DNA of 42,564 nt, from assembly GCA_009691765.1 (NCBI GenBank), contig SIAO01000020.1:1-42564 (forward strand), written 5' to 3'. Shown here piece by piece: positions 9,081 through 16,607 of the stretch. The position numbers were made by a program, and so were the translations under genes. The stretch's first letter is position 1, and the number at the start of each line of letters is the position of its first letter. Source of the DNA: Planctomycetota bacterium (lineage in GTDB: Bacteria > Planctomycetota > GCA-002687715). The notes under the pieces are model-generated. The model was given only the letters and a program-made list of their open reading frames with translations, did not search any database and was not told where the DNA came from.

Positions 9081-9153
9081 AGGGGTGTAGCTCAATTGGC
9101 AGAGCAGCCGATTCCAAATCGGCAGGTTGCGGGTTCGATTCCCTCCGCCCCTG
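9081..9153 (+). tRNA. tRNA-Trp (CCA anticodon)
   Basis: A complete cloverleaf of 73 nt: acceptor AGGGGTG/CGCCCCT, D-arm GCTC/GAGC, anticodon stem GCCGA/TCGGC with loop TTCCAAA (anticodon CCA at 9114-9116), variable loop AGGTT, T-arm GCGGG/CCCTC with loop TTCGATT, and discriminator G. One T-stem pair is a C-T mismatch. The 3' CCA is not encoded. The anticodon reads UGG as Trp. No sign of a UGA-reading mutation is seen in the anticodon. Confidence 0.95.
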
Positions 9154-9187
9154 TTGCGCGCCGACCGTGAACTTGCGGTGCGGAGCG

Positions 9188-11104
9188 TTACAGCTCGACT
9201 TGCAGGCCCATTTCCACCACGCGCCCGGGTGGGATGCCGAAGAACGAAGTGGCATTCAAGGCGTTGCGCGTGAGGAAGAAGAACAGGCGTTTGCGCCAAG
9301 CGGCCATGCCGCCCTTGCGGCCGATGATGACGGTTTCGCGCCCGAGGAAATAGCTGGTTGTCGAAGGGTCGGTGACTAATCCGCAACTGGCCAAGTCGGC
9401 CACGAGTTGCGGCACACGAGGCATTTCCATGAAGCCGCTTTGGGCCACTACGCGCCAAAACCCGTCGCCGTAGGATTTCACCGTGCAGCGCTCTTGTTCG
9501 GTGACATAAGGCACATCAACAAAATCCACCGACAGCACCACCACTTGTTGATGTAACACTTGGTTGTGCTTGAAGTGGTGCAGCATAGAGACCGGTACGC
9601 CGGACTTTGCAGAGCACATGAACACAGCGGTGCCGCGCACGCGATGCGGTTTCACGCGCGCGACATCTGCGACGAAATCCTCCATCGCGGGCATGCGCGA
9701 TTGGCCCATGTTCTCCACCAGCAAGCGCCGCCCGTGTTTCCATGTGGTCATCACAGCCACGAGCAGCACGGCAAGTGCAACGGGGAACCAGCCGCCGTCG
9801 AGGAACTTCAGTGCGGAGGCTGCACAGAAGCCGAGATCGAAGCACAAGAACACGGTGACCAAGAGTGTGACGAGCACTTTGTTCCAACGCCACAGCATCA
9901 CAGCCACGACGCCGAAGAGGAGCGACGAAACAGCCATGCCGCCCGTCACGGCGAGGCCGTACGCGCCAGCCATCGCGGTCGACGACTTGAAGATCAACAC
10001 GACCGTAATGCAACAGAGCATGAGTGCCCAGTTGATTGCTGGGATGTAAATCTGACCTTCGGTGGCGCTATCGGTGTGCACCACGCGCATGCGCGGCATG
10101 AACCCAAGCTGCATCGCTTGGTTCGTGAGCGAGAAAGCACCGCTGATCAAGGCTTGGGAAGCAATGATGGTGGCCATGGTGGCCAAAAGCGTCATGGGCA
10201 ACACCAACACATCGGGCATCATTTTGTAGAAGGGATGCTGTGCAGCGCTGGCGTCGCCAAGCAGGAGCGCACCTTGCCCGAAGTAGTTGAGCAGCAGTGC
10301 GGGCAATGCGATAACGAACCAAGCGCGTCGAATCGGGGGTAGTCCGAAATGCCCCATGTCGGCATAGAGCGCTTCGCCCCCAGTGATACACAACACCACT
10401 GCGCCAAGTGCGACGAACGCGTGCCAGCCATTGCTGCTGAAGAACTCAATCGCGTAGAGCGGATTCAGCGCGGCCAGCACTTCAGGCTGCTTCAAGATGG
10501 AAAGCAGTCCAAGCGTGGCCAGTGCGCCGAACCACACGAGCATCACAGGGCCAAAGACGCGACCCATTTTCCCAGTGCCGCTTTTTTGCACCGCGAACAA
10601 AGCGAAGAGCACCATGATCGTGAGTGGCAGCACGAAGGGCGTGAGGTTGTTGTCCACCACTTTCAAGCCTTCGATGGCCGAGAGCACCGAGATGCTGGGT
10701 GTGATGACACCATCGCCGTAGAGCAGCGCCGCGCCACCGATCGCAAGCAGCACGATTCCGCCCCGCATCCAGCGTTTCAGATCGAGGCGTCCCACCATGC
10801 TGAGGAGCGCGAAGATTCCGCCTTCTCCGCGGTTGTGCGCGCGCATGATGAAACCGATGTACTTCACCGAGATGGTCACGATCAGCGCCCAAAACACGAG
10901 CGAGAGCACGCCGAGCACGTTGATTTCTGTGGCGGGCAGCGCGTGCGACCCAGATGGATCGAAGCATTCTTTCAACGCATAGATCGGGCTGGTACCGATG
11001 TCGCCCAGCACCACGCCTAAAGCAGCGATGCTGAGAGCCCAGAGTTTGTGCCCGGGAGCGTGATGCCCGGCAGAGGTGTGTGCGGATACCGCGCGGGCCG
11101 CCAT
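9188..11104 (-). CDS. kup: Kup family potassium uptake protein
   Basis: A 638-residue membrane protein of the KUP/HAK/KT family, which takes up K+ with protons. The conserved N-terminal ALGVVLGDIGTSPIYALKE, the GEGGIFAL loop, YGDGVITPSISVLSA and GGEALYADMGHFG are all present. About 12 transmembrane helices are followed by a cytoplasmic C-terminal domain of about 180 residues, a normal length. The start at MAARAV was chosen because the family begins about 20 residues before this motif; upstream in-frame sequence is not conserved and overlaps the divergent gene. No Shine-Dalgarno sequence is visible, but TATCAT lies 7 nt before the ATG. It converges with tRNA-Trp and diverges from the acyl-CoA synthetase. 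Confidence 0.93.
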   Translation of the reverse strand: MAARAVSAHTSAGHHAPGHKLWALSIAALGVVLGDIGTSPIYALKECFDPSGSHALPATEINVLGVLSLVFWALIVTISVKYIGFIMRAHNRGEGGIFALLSMVGRLDLKRWMRGGIVLLAIGGAALLYGDGVITPSISVLSAIEGLKVVDNNLTPFVLPLTIMVLFALFAVQKSGTGKMGRVFGPVMLVWFGALATLGLLSILKQPEVLAALNPLYAIEFFSSNGWHAFVALGAVVLCITGGEALYADMGHFGLPPIRRAWFVIALPALLLNYFGQGALLLGDASAAQHPFYKMMPDVLVLPMTLLATMATIIASQALISGAFSLTNQAMQLGFMPRMRVVHTDSATEGQIYIPAINWALMLCCITVVLIFKSSTAMAGAYGLAVTGGMAVSSLLFGVVAVMLWRWNKVLVTLLVTVFLCFDLGFCAASALKFLDGGWFPVALAVLLVAVMTTWKHGRRLLVENMGQSRMPAMEDFVADVARVKPHRVRGTAVFMCSAKSGVPVSMLHHFKHNQVLHQQVVVLSVDFVDVPYVTEQERCTVKSYGDGFWRVVAQSGFMEMPRVPQLVADLASCGLVTDPSTTSYFLGRETVIIGRKGGMAAWRKRLFFFLTRNALNATSFFGIPPGRVVEMGLQVEL

Positions 11105-11111
11105 GGCGGGA

Positions 11112-11117
11112 ATGATA
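11112..11117 (-). promoter_or_regulatory. -10-like hexamer for leaderless kup
   Basis: TATCAT (reverse strand) ends 7 nt before the kup ATG, with TTGGGT about 15 bp further upstream. No ribosome binding site is seen, so a leaderless mRNA is likely. Confidence 0.45.
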
Positions 11118-11169
11118 TCCACTCCGCACGCAACCCAAGCCCGCTGCGAAGCCCCGCAAACGCTATGGC

Positions 11170-11198
11170 TTGAGCTTGCGTTGCGTGGCCCGCAGAAT
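11170..11198 (+). promoter_or_regulatory. Promoter of the acyl-CoA synthetase gene
   Basis: TTGAGC at 11170-11175 and CAGAAT at 11193-11198 are separated by exactly 17 bp. The -10 box ends 7 nt before the ATG, which predicts a leaderless transcript. Confidence 0.5.
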
Positions 11199-11205
11199 CC
11201 GCGCC

Positions 11206-12786
11206 ATGCCGTTGTTTGATTTGTTGCGCTTGAGCGCGGTGCGCACGCCGTTGGCGATAGCTTGCATGGCGGGCACGGAGACTTGCGATTATGGCGCCTT
11301 GCGTCATCGCGTGGAGTTGTTGACGCAAGCATGGCGTGCGCTGGGCCTGCGACCCGGCGAGCGCATTGCCTACGCCGATTGGAACACTCCGCGTTGCTTG
11401 GAGGCCTACTTCGCGGCGGCAGCAGGCGGCTTCATCTTTGTGCCACTGAACACGCGGCTTGGTGCGGCAGAACTCGGTCGCATTCTCGCGGACGCGCAGC
11501 CCGCGTTGCTTTGTGCCGAGGTGAGTTTGACGCCGTTGTGCGAGGCTGCGGTGGCATTGATGCTCGCTGCTCACTTGGGCACAAGCGTTGCGGCACCACG
11601 CCTTCTTTGTCTTGGTGGTGAACATTGCGCGCAGGAGGAACTCATTGCGCATGCGCCGACCTTTGCCGGAGCACATCCTGTGCAGCCGCAAGATCCCGCG
11701 CAGATCTATTACACGAGCGGCACCACAGGTGAGCCCAAAGGCGTGGTGCTGACTCATGCGAATGTCGAAGCGCATGCGCGCGCTGCGGCGCAGGAGTTGG
11801 AGCTGAGCGCTGCCGACACATGGGGGCACATCGCGCCGATGTTTCATTTGGCCGATGCGTGGGCGGTGTTCGCGATCACGCTCGTCGGTGGTCGTCATGT
11901 GTTCGTGCCGCGCTTCGAGCCAGCAGCGGTTTTGCGTGCGCTGGTGCACGACGGCATCACCATCACCAATCTCGTGCCGACGATGCTCAACAGCCTCGTG
12001 CAGCAGCCCGGCGCGGCAGAGATGCGTTTTCCCGCGCTGCGTCGCATCCTCTCGGGCGGTGCGCCGATCGCGCCGGCTCTTGTGCAGCGCATCATGGACA
12101 CATTTCGTACGGAGTACGTGAACACCTACGGCATGACCGAGACCAGTCCGTACTTGACGCTGTCGTTGCCTACGGCGGAAGTGTTGGCGCTGTCAGCAGC
12201 AGAGCAATTCCATCACCGTGCCATGACAGGTCGGCCTTTCCGCGGCATCGAGCTGCGCGTGGTGAGTGATGACGGCACGCCGGTGTCAGCCGACGGCCAT
12301 GCTGTTGGCGAAATCCAAGTGCGCGGCGCCAGCGTCACTCCAGGTTATTGGCGCAATGCGGCGGCCACTGTGGCGGCTTTTACGGCCGATGGTTTCCTGC
12401 GCACCGGCGATCTCGCGGTGCTGCACCCTACGGGCTACGTGAACATCGTTGATCGACGCAAAGACGTGATCATCACGGGTGGCGAGAAGGTTTACACCAC
12501 CGAGGTAGAAGCTGTGTTGGCAACGCATCCGGCGCTGCTGGAGGCTGCGGTGTTTGCTCGGCCTTCAGAGCAGTGGGGCGAGCAAGTGACAGCGGCGGTG
12601 GTGTTGCGGCCGCGTGCGCACGTTCAGGCGGAAGAGCTCATCGCGTTTTGCCGAGCAGCGCTTTCGGCGTGGAAAGTGCCGCGCGAAATTTGGATCGTTG
12701 AAGCGTTGCCCCGGACCGGCAGTGGCAAGATCAGCAAGCAGGCGCTGCGTAGCGCGGCAAGTGCCAAGGCGTTTCAGCGCGAGTGA
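11206..12786 (+). CDS. AMP-dependent acyl-CoA synthetase (fatty acid-CoA ligase family)
   Basis: A 526-residue adenylate-forming enzyme that would activate a carboxylic acid as acyl-AMP and transfer it to CoA. The motifs run in order: the phosphate-binding loop YYTSGTTGEPKGV, the TYGMTETSPY motif with the aromatic/acid pair, the TGDLA motif with the ribose-binding Asp, the hinge DRRKDVIITGGEKVYTTEVE, and the C-terminal lysine in PRTGSGKISKQALR. Full family length is present. The ATG at 11206 gives the normal N-terminus (MPLFDLLRLSA). It is monocistronic and diverges from kup. The chain length of the acid cannot be predicted. Confidence 0.9.
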   Translation: MPLFDLLRLSAVRTPLAIACMAGTETCDYGALRHRVELLTQAWRALGLRPGERIAYADWNTPRCLEAYFAAAAGGFIFVPLNTRLGAAELGRILADAQPALLCAEVSLTPLCEAAVALMLAAHLGTSVAAPRLLCLGGEHCAQEELIAHAPTFAGAHPVQPQDPAQIYYTSGTTGEPKGVVLTHANVEAHARAAAQELELSAADTWGHIAPMFHLADAWAVFAITLVGGRHVFVPRFEPAAVLRALVHDGITITNLVPTMLNSLVQQPGAAEMRFPALRRILSGGAPIAPALVQRIMDTFRTEYVNTYGMTETSPYLTLSLPTAEVLALSAAEQFHHRAMTGRPFRGIELRVVSDDGTPVSADGHAVGEIQVRGASVTPGYWRNAAATVAAFTADGFLRTGDLAVLHPTGYVNIVDRRKDVIITGGEKVYTTEVEAVLATHPALLEAAVFARPSEQWGEQVTAAVVLRPRAHVQAEELIAFCRAALSAWKVPREIWIVEALPRTGSGKISKQALRSAASAKAFQRE

Positions 12787-12838
12787 ACCTCGCGCGGTTA
12801 TGCCGTGATAATGTGCGTGTCTCTTTGGAGAATGCGCA

Positions 12839-13681
12839 ATGAACACTTCCGAATTCTTGCGAAAGACAGTCTGTGTCGTCGCGCTCGTATCGACAGCAAT
12901 GGTTCCCTGCGTCTTCATGGCGTGCAGCACGGTGCCACTGACCGGTCGGAGCCAACTCAGCTTGATTTCGTCAGCGCAGATGCTGAGCATGAGTGAGGCG
13001 GCGTATGGCGACTTCTTGAAGTCAAGCAAACCCAGTGCCGATGCACAGGCCTCGACCATGGTCAAGCGCGTTGGCTCGCGTATCCAAGGGGCAGTGGAGC
13101 GGCACTTCAAGGAAAACCAGCTTGAAGAATCGCTGGCGGGCTATCAATGGGAGTTTAATTTGGTCGAGAGCGCGGATGCCAATGCGTGGTGCATGCCCGG
13201 CGGCAAGGTCGTCATATTCACGGGGATTCTGCCTCTTACGAAGAATGAAGCAGGATTAGCTGCGGTCATGGGACATGAAATTGCGCATGCCATTGCTGAA
13301 CATGGACGTGAGCGGATGAGTCAGAGCATGCTCGCGCAACTTGGCATGGTGGCCATTGATGCGGCGCTTGAGGAGAAACCTGACGAGACGAGGGAGATGT
13401 TGATGGGTGCGTTTGGGATTGGTGTGCAGCTCGGCGTGCTGCTGCCGTTCAGCAGACTGCACGAAAGTGAAGCCGACGAGCTCGGCCTGACCTTCATGGC
13501 CATAGCGGGCTACAACCCGCAAGAAGCGGTTTCGTTTTGGCAACGGATGGCAGCAAAGCCAGGCGGCCAGGCGACACCGGAGTTTTTCAGTACACATCCT
13601 TCGGATGAAACGCGCATACGCCAACTTCACGCACTCATGCCCGCTGCCATGAAGCACTACAAGCCTGCGAAGTCACCTTGA
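12839..13681 (+). CDS. M48 family metallopeptidase lipoprotein
   Basis: A 280-residue exported protease. The signal peptide ends in the lipobox FMAC (Cys29), directly followed by the STVPLTGRSQLSLIS pattern typical of M48 lipoproteins of the LoiP/YcaL/BepA type. The zinc site is HEIAH (146-150) with the third ligand in the HESEADELG segment about 65 residues later. STHPSDETR near the C-terminus is the usual family closing motif. No TPR domain follows, unlike BepA. The start has GGAGA 7 nt upstream and a -10-like GATAAT at 12807-12812. Probable role: outer-membrane protein quality control in the periplasm (from the family). It converges with rmlC. Confidence 0.9.
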   Translation: MNTSEFLRKTVCVVALVSTAMVPCVFMACSTVPLTGRSQLSLISSAQMLSMSEAAYGDFLKSSKPSADAQASTMVKRVGSRIQGAVERHFKENQLEESLAGYQWEFNLVESADANAWCMPGGKVVIFTGILPLTKNEAGLAAVMGHEIAHAIAEHGRERMSQSMLAQLGMVAIDAALEEKPDETREMLMGAFGIGVQLGVLLPFSRLHESEADELGLTFMAIAGYNPQEAVSFWQRMAAKPGGQATPEFFSTHPSDETRIRQLHALMPAAMKHYKPAKSP

Positions 13682-13714
13682 TGGCTTGCAGCAATGCGGC
13701 AGACATGAAACTCC

Positions 13715-14269
13715 CTATGCGTGGTAGCGCGGCAGGCGCTCCGCCGCTTCAGCGAGCGTGAGTCCGGCGCGGTCTTTGTTGCTCAGCAGCGGTTCGGTGA
13801 TTGGCCACGGGATGCCGATGGCGGGGTCGTTCCACAGCAAGCTCAGCTCGCTCGCCGCGTGGTAATGGTCGGTGCACTTGTATTCCACTTCGGCGCTCGG
13901 CGTGAGCACGCAGAAACCATGCGCGAAATGCGGCGGCACCCAGAGCTGGTGGCAGTTCTCTGCAGACAGGCGTGCAGCGGCGTAGCGCCCAAAAGTGGGC
14001 GAGCCACGGCGTATGTCCACGGCCACATCGAAGATCTCACCGCTGATGACGCGGATGAGCTTGCCTTGTGAATGTTCAAGTTGCACATGCAAGCCGCGCA
14101 GTGTTCCTTGCGCGGACTTGCTGTGGTTGTCTTGCACGAAGGGCAACGTCATGCCGGCGGCGTAGTAGCGCTCTTGTTGCCAAGTCTCGACGAAGAAGCC
14201 GCGCTCATCGCGCCAGACTTTGGGTTCTATCAGCAACACGCCGGGCAGGTCGGTGGGCAAGACATTCAT
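13715..14269 (-). CDS. rmlC: dTDP-4-dehydrorhamnose 3,5-epimerase
   Basis: A 184-residue cupin that epimerises C3 and C5 of dTDP-4-keto-6-deoxyglucose in dTDP-L-rhamnose synthesis. Recognisable elements are DERGFFVETW, QDNHSKSAQGTLRGLH with catalytic His61, VDIRRGSPTFG, the segment VPPHFAHGFCVL, the acid Tyr130 in VEYKCTDHY, and the final IPWP. The usual Tyr after RGLH is Val here (RGLHVQ). The length is normal. No rmlA, rmlB or rmlD lies nearby, so the pathway genes must be elsewhere. It diverges from the amidotransferase gene; no Shine-Dalgarno sequence, but TAGAAT lies 9 nt before the ATG. Confidence 0.92.
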   Translation of the reverse strand: MNVLPTDLPGVLLIEPKVWRDERGFFVETWQQERYYAAGMTLPFVQDNHSKSAQGTLRGLHVQLEHSQGKLIRVISGEIFDVAVDIRRGSPTFGRYAAARLSAENCHQLWVPPHFAHGFCVLTPSAEVEYKCTDHYHAASELSLLWNDPAIGIPWPITEPLLSNKDRAGLTLAEAAERLPRYHA

Positions 14270-14278
14270 GGCGCGGGG

Positions 14279-14284
14279 ATTCTA
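14279..14284 (-). promoter_or_regulatory. -10-like hexamer for leaderless rmlC
   Basis: TAGAAT (reverse strand) lies 9 nt before the rmlC ATG, and no ribosome binding site is visible. Confidence 0.45.
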
Positions 14285-14306
14285 CTCACGCGCAAGGCTC
14301 GGCGGC

Positions 14307-14312
14307 TAAGCT
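14307..14312 (+). promoter_or_regulatory. -10-like hexamer for the C26 amidotransferase
   Basis: TAAGCT lies 9 nt before the ATG at 14322. There is no Shine-Dalgarno sequence between them. A convincing -35 box was not found. Confidence 0.3.
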
Positions 14313-14321
14313 GGCGGCGCC

Positions 14322-14999
14322 ATGCGCCCGCTCATCGGTATCACCTCGGATTTCAGAGAGAATCGGTTCCGCACCAAGAGCGCCTATGTCGAGTGCGTGC
14401 TGGCCGCGGGAGGCTTGCCGGTTTTGTTGCCTCATGCTGATGGATTGCTGCAGGAAGTGTTGGAGCGCTTGGACGCTGTGGTGCTCACCGGTGGCGCTGA
14501 CATTGATGTGCGTCCTTTCGGCCACACGCTGCATCCGCAGGCGGAGATCATGGATGCACGGCGCCAGCAGAGCGAACTCGCGTTGTTGGCAGCGCTCGAG
14601 CAACGCGCAGACTTGCCTGTGCTCGGCATTTGCCTCGGGATGCAACTCATGGGAGTACAAGCCGGCGCGACGCTCATCCAGCACTTGCCCGATGTGGTGC
14701 CGGGGTCGGAGTGCCACCAAGACGACAGGCTGCACGCAGTGGAATGCGAGTTCGGCAACGGACCTGTGACCAGTTTCCATCATCAAGCGCTGGCGAATGG
14801 TGGCAGTTTGAAAGTGAGCGGCCATGCTCCCGACGGTGTGATTGAGGCGGTGCGCGATCCGCAGCGGCGTTTTTATTGGGGTGTGCAGTGGCACCCAGAG
14901 CGCACGCAGGATCCGCGATTGGGCCTTGGCGTCATTAGAGCGCTGGTCGAGGCGGCAGAGCAGTTCAGATTGAAAGCGAAGGCGAGTGCCCACAGATGA
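14322..14999 (+). CDS. Class I glutamine amidotransferase-like hydrolase (peptidase C26)
   Basis: A 225-residue protein of the gamma-glutamyl-gamma-aminobutyrate hydrolase (PuuD-like) group. The nucleophile C104 is in GICLGMQ, and the His-Glu pair is H191/E193 in VQWHPE. The oxyanion region LTGGADID is intact. Known relatives hydrolyse gamma-glutamyl amides, as in putrescine breakdown, but no putrescine genes are nearby. Its stop overlaps the start of the exported methyltransferase gene (ATGA), so the two are co-translated. It lacks the N-terminal synthase partner seen with biosynthetic amidotransferases. Confidence 0.87.
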   Translation: MRPLIGITSDFRENRFRTKSAYVECVLAAGGLPVLLPHADGLLQEVLERLDAVVLTGGADIDVRPFGHTLHPQAEIMDARRQQSELALLAALEQRADLPVLGICLGMQLMGVQAGATLIQHLPDVVPGSECHQDDRLHAVECEFGNGPVTSFHHQALANGGSLKVSGHAPDGVIEAVRDPQRRFYWGVQWHPERTQDPRLGLGVIRALVEAAEQFRLKAKASAHR

Positions 15000-15718
15000 A
15001 TAAGACACAGATTCAACGGTTTGGTTGTTTCGTTCTGTCCTGCGCCGCAGCGCTGACACTGTTCACTTCTTGTGCCAGCACAGTCGCTACGCCCGAGGTC
15101 TCTGTTCGGCCGGGCATCAACCAGCCCTACATTGAAGATCAAAGTGTCGAGCGCTGGCGCGGGCGTTTCGAAATCGAGAGCCGTGAGATCTGGAGCGAGC
15201 GCACGAAGATCGTGCAGTGCCTCGGCGAGCTGAAGGGCAAGACGCTGGCGGATGTGGGTGCAGGCACAGGCTTTCTTGCGCGCATGTTCACCGGCGCCGT
15301 GGGCCCCGAGGGCCGCGTCATTGCGGTGGACATCTTGCCGTCATTCCTCGAACACATGCGTACCGAAGCGGCGCGCGAGAAACTTGCAAACTTCACGGTG
15401 GTGGAGGGGGCCGAGCGCTCCTGCAATCTCGCGCCCGCAAGCTGCGACATGGTGTTCAGCAGCGACACCTATCACCATTTCGAATACCCGCGCTCCATGA
15501 ACGCTTCTGTGCTCACGGCTTTGAAGCCCGGTGGCCACTATGTCGTGCTCGATTTTGTGCGTGAAGAAGGCCAGAGCCGCAAGTGGATTCTGGACCATGT
15601 GCGTGCGGGCGAACCGATCGTGCGCGCCGAAATCGAAGCCGCCGGTTTCGAGTTCCTTCGTGCCGAGCGTTTCCTGAAAGAGAATTACATCCTCTTTTTC
15701 CGTAAGCAGTCGCACTGA
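14996..15718 (+). CDS. Exported class I SAM-dependent methyltransferase lipoprotein
   Basis: A 240-residue protein combining a lipoprotein signal peptide (lipobox FTSC, Cys26) with a Rossmann methyltransferase domain. SAM-binding motif I is ADVGAGTGFLARM, the acidic residue at the end of strand 2 is in VIAVDILP, and motif post-I/II includes DMVFSSDTYHHFEYP. The C-terminus KENYILFFRKQSH is the usual last strand. Its start overlaps the previous stop (ATGA). How a periplasmic enzyme would get SAM is unclear; either the signal is an uncleaved anchor facing the cytoplasm, or the protein has a non-standard role. It converges with the FG-GAP gene, 9 bp away. Confidence 0.85.
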   Translation: MNKTQIQRFGCFVLSCAAALTLFTSCASTVATPEVSVRPGINQPYIEDQSVERWRGRFEIESREIWSERTKIVQCLGELKGKTLADVGAGTGFLARMFTGAVGPEGRVIAVDILPSFLEHMRTEAAREKLANFTVVEGAERSCNLAPASCDMVFSSDTYHHFEYPRSMNASVLTALKPGGHYVVLDFVREEGQSRKWILDHVRAGEPIVRAEIEAAGFEFLRAERFLKENYILFFRKQSH

Positions 15719-15727
15719 CGCGCGCCG

Positions 15728-16490
15728 CTATTGAAGAATGATGGTGCGGCCTCTGCTGAGAGCTAGGCCTGCAATTGGAGCCACAGAAGTTCCCCAAGGG
15801 TCCGCAACGGCCCACTGAGCGAAAAATGTCGTGCCTGCCAATGCTGGGTAGTTTGGCATTGGCACCTGAATGGTCGCTCCGCCGAGCACGTTGGTGGTGG
15901 TCCATGTGACTCCACCTAAAGGCCATATCAGGCTTGACGCACTCAAGCCGATGACGGGTGCCAAGGCGGGATACGGAGCGGCTGCTTGAGTGAGTGATGC
16001 CGCGAATGCAGCGGCGCTCCCCGGCAGCGCTCCCGTCATTCCTATGTAGAAACCTGCATTGCCCAGCGTTGGTGCCCCGACGCTGATCGTTGGACGAACA
16101 CCACCAATACCCGTGGCTCCACCTCCGAACAGCGCCCGGTTCTCGAAATACTTATCGTCGCAACCGTCGCCGTCAAAATCAGCGCACGCGGTGTCCATTG
16201 CCTGCGCATTGAAGCCCGTCACGCAGGCCGCAGCCTGATACACCACCACGGGTGCACCCAAGCCACCAGCACCATCACCGTACCTCACTTGGGTGAAGTT
16301 GCAGCTCGGTGCGCCCGGAACCACCGTGTAGGCAAAGTCAACAACGCTGTCCCCATCAAAATCCCCCACGACACCCTCCGAGGCCGACACTACAAACCGC
16401 GAGCGCAATCATCGCGAGCACATGCCACTTCTGCGCGCTGATCCAAGCACCGTCAAGCAAGGCTTGATTCGTCTGCCACACGCCAGCCAT
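15728..16490 (-). pseudogene. FG-GAP/VCBS-repeat lipoprotein gene with a single-base frameshift
   Basis: Two frames together encode one protein. From 16490 a frame gives MAGVWQTNQALL, a hydrophobic signal segment (WHVLAMIALAVCSVGLGGC, lipobox LGGC) and stops at 16356. The main part (15728 to about 16408, other frame) has FG-GAP calcium loops (DFDGDSVVD, DFDGDGCDD) and ends in the exoprotein C-terminal module (FYIGMTGALPGS, TTFFAQWAVADPWG). Removing one G from the GGGGG run at 16363-16367 joins them perfectly as GGCRG-DFDGD. The break is either a sequencing or assembly indel, phase variation or real decay. The N-terminal start is uncertain. The restored product is about 250 residues, short for this family. 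Confidence 0.65.
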
Positions 16491-16526
16491 GAACAGCCCG
16501 CCGAACACAGCGCCGACAGTTTGGCA

Positions 16527-16540
16527 CACCGCGCGCGGTG
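16527..16540. repeat. 14-bp perfect palindrome
   Basis: CACCGCGCGCGGTG is its own reverse complement. It sits directly against the tandem repeat array, between the giant peptidase gene and the FG-GAP gene. It could act as a short terminator stem or be a chance GC-rich palindrome. Confidence 0.5.
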
Positions 16541-16607
16541 GCGCTGTTGCGTCACTCGACAGTGGCGCTTTGCGTCACTCGACAGTGGCGCTTTGCGTCA
16601 CTCGATG
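16538..16607. repeat. Three tandem copies of a 23-bp unit spanning a stop codon
   Basis: Copies lie at 16538-16561 (24 bp, one insertion and one change), 16562-16584 and 16585-16607. The last two are identical except for the final two bases. The unit contains the last codons and the TGA stop of the giant peptidase (16598-16600), and the duplicated units repeat the GAGTGA sequence just after the gene. Confidence 0.9.

Noticed and set aside
9081-9153. tRNA-Trp as a UGA-decoding (recoded) tRNA
   Set aside because: The anticodon is a plain CCA and nearly all genes here end in or avoid TGA normally; for example several CDS use TGA as the stop codon.
7526-11104. Functional link between the Kv-beta-like aldo/keto reductase and the Kup potassium transporter
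   Set aside because: Bacterial AKR6 enzymes are ordinary metabolic reductases, the genes are separated by an unrelated gene and a tRNA, and they lie on opposite strands.
16356-16490. A separate 44-residue membrane peptide gene
   Set aside because: It reads as the signal peptide of the adjacent FG-GAP gene once a single-base indel is corrected, so it was merged into that feature.
16538-16607. CRISPR array
   Set aside because: The 23-bp units are directly adjacent without spacers, so this is a simple tandem repeat.
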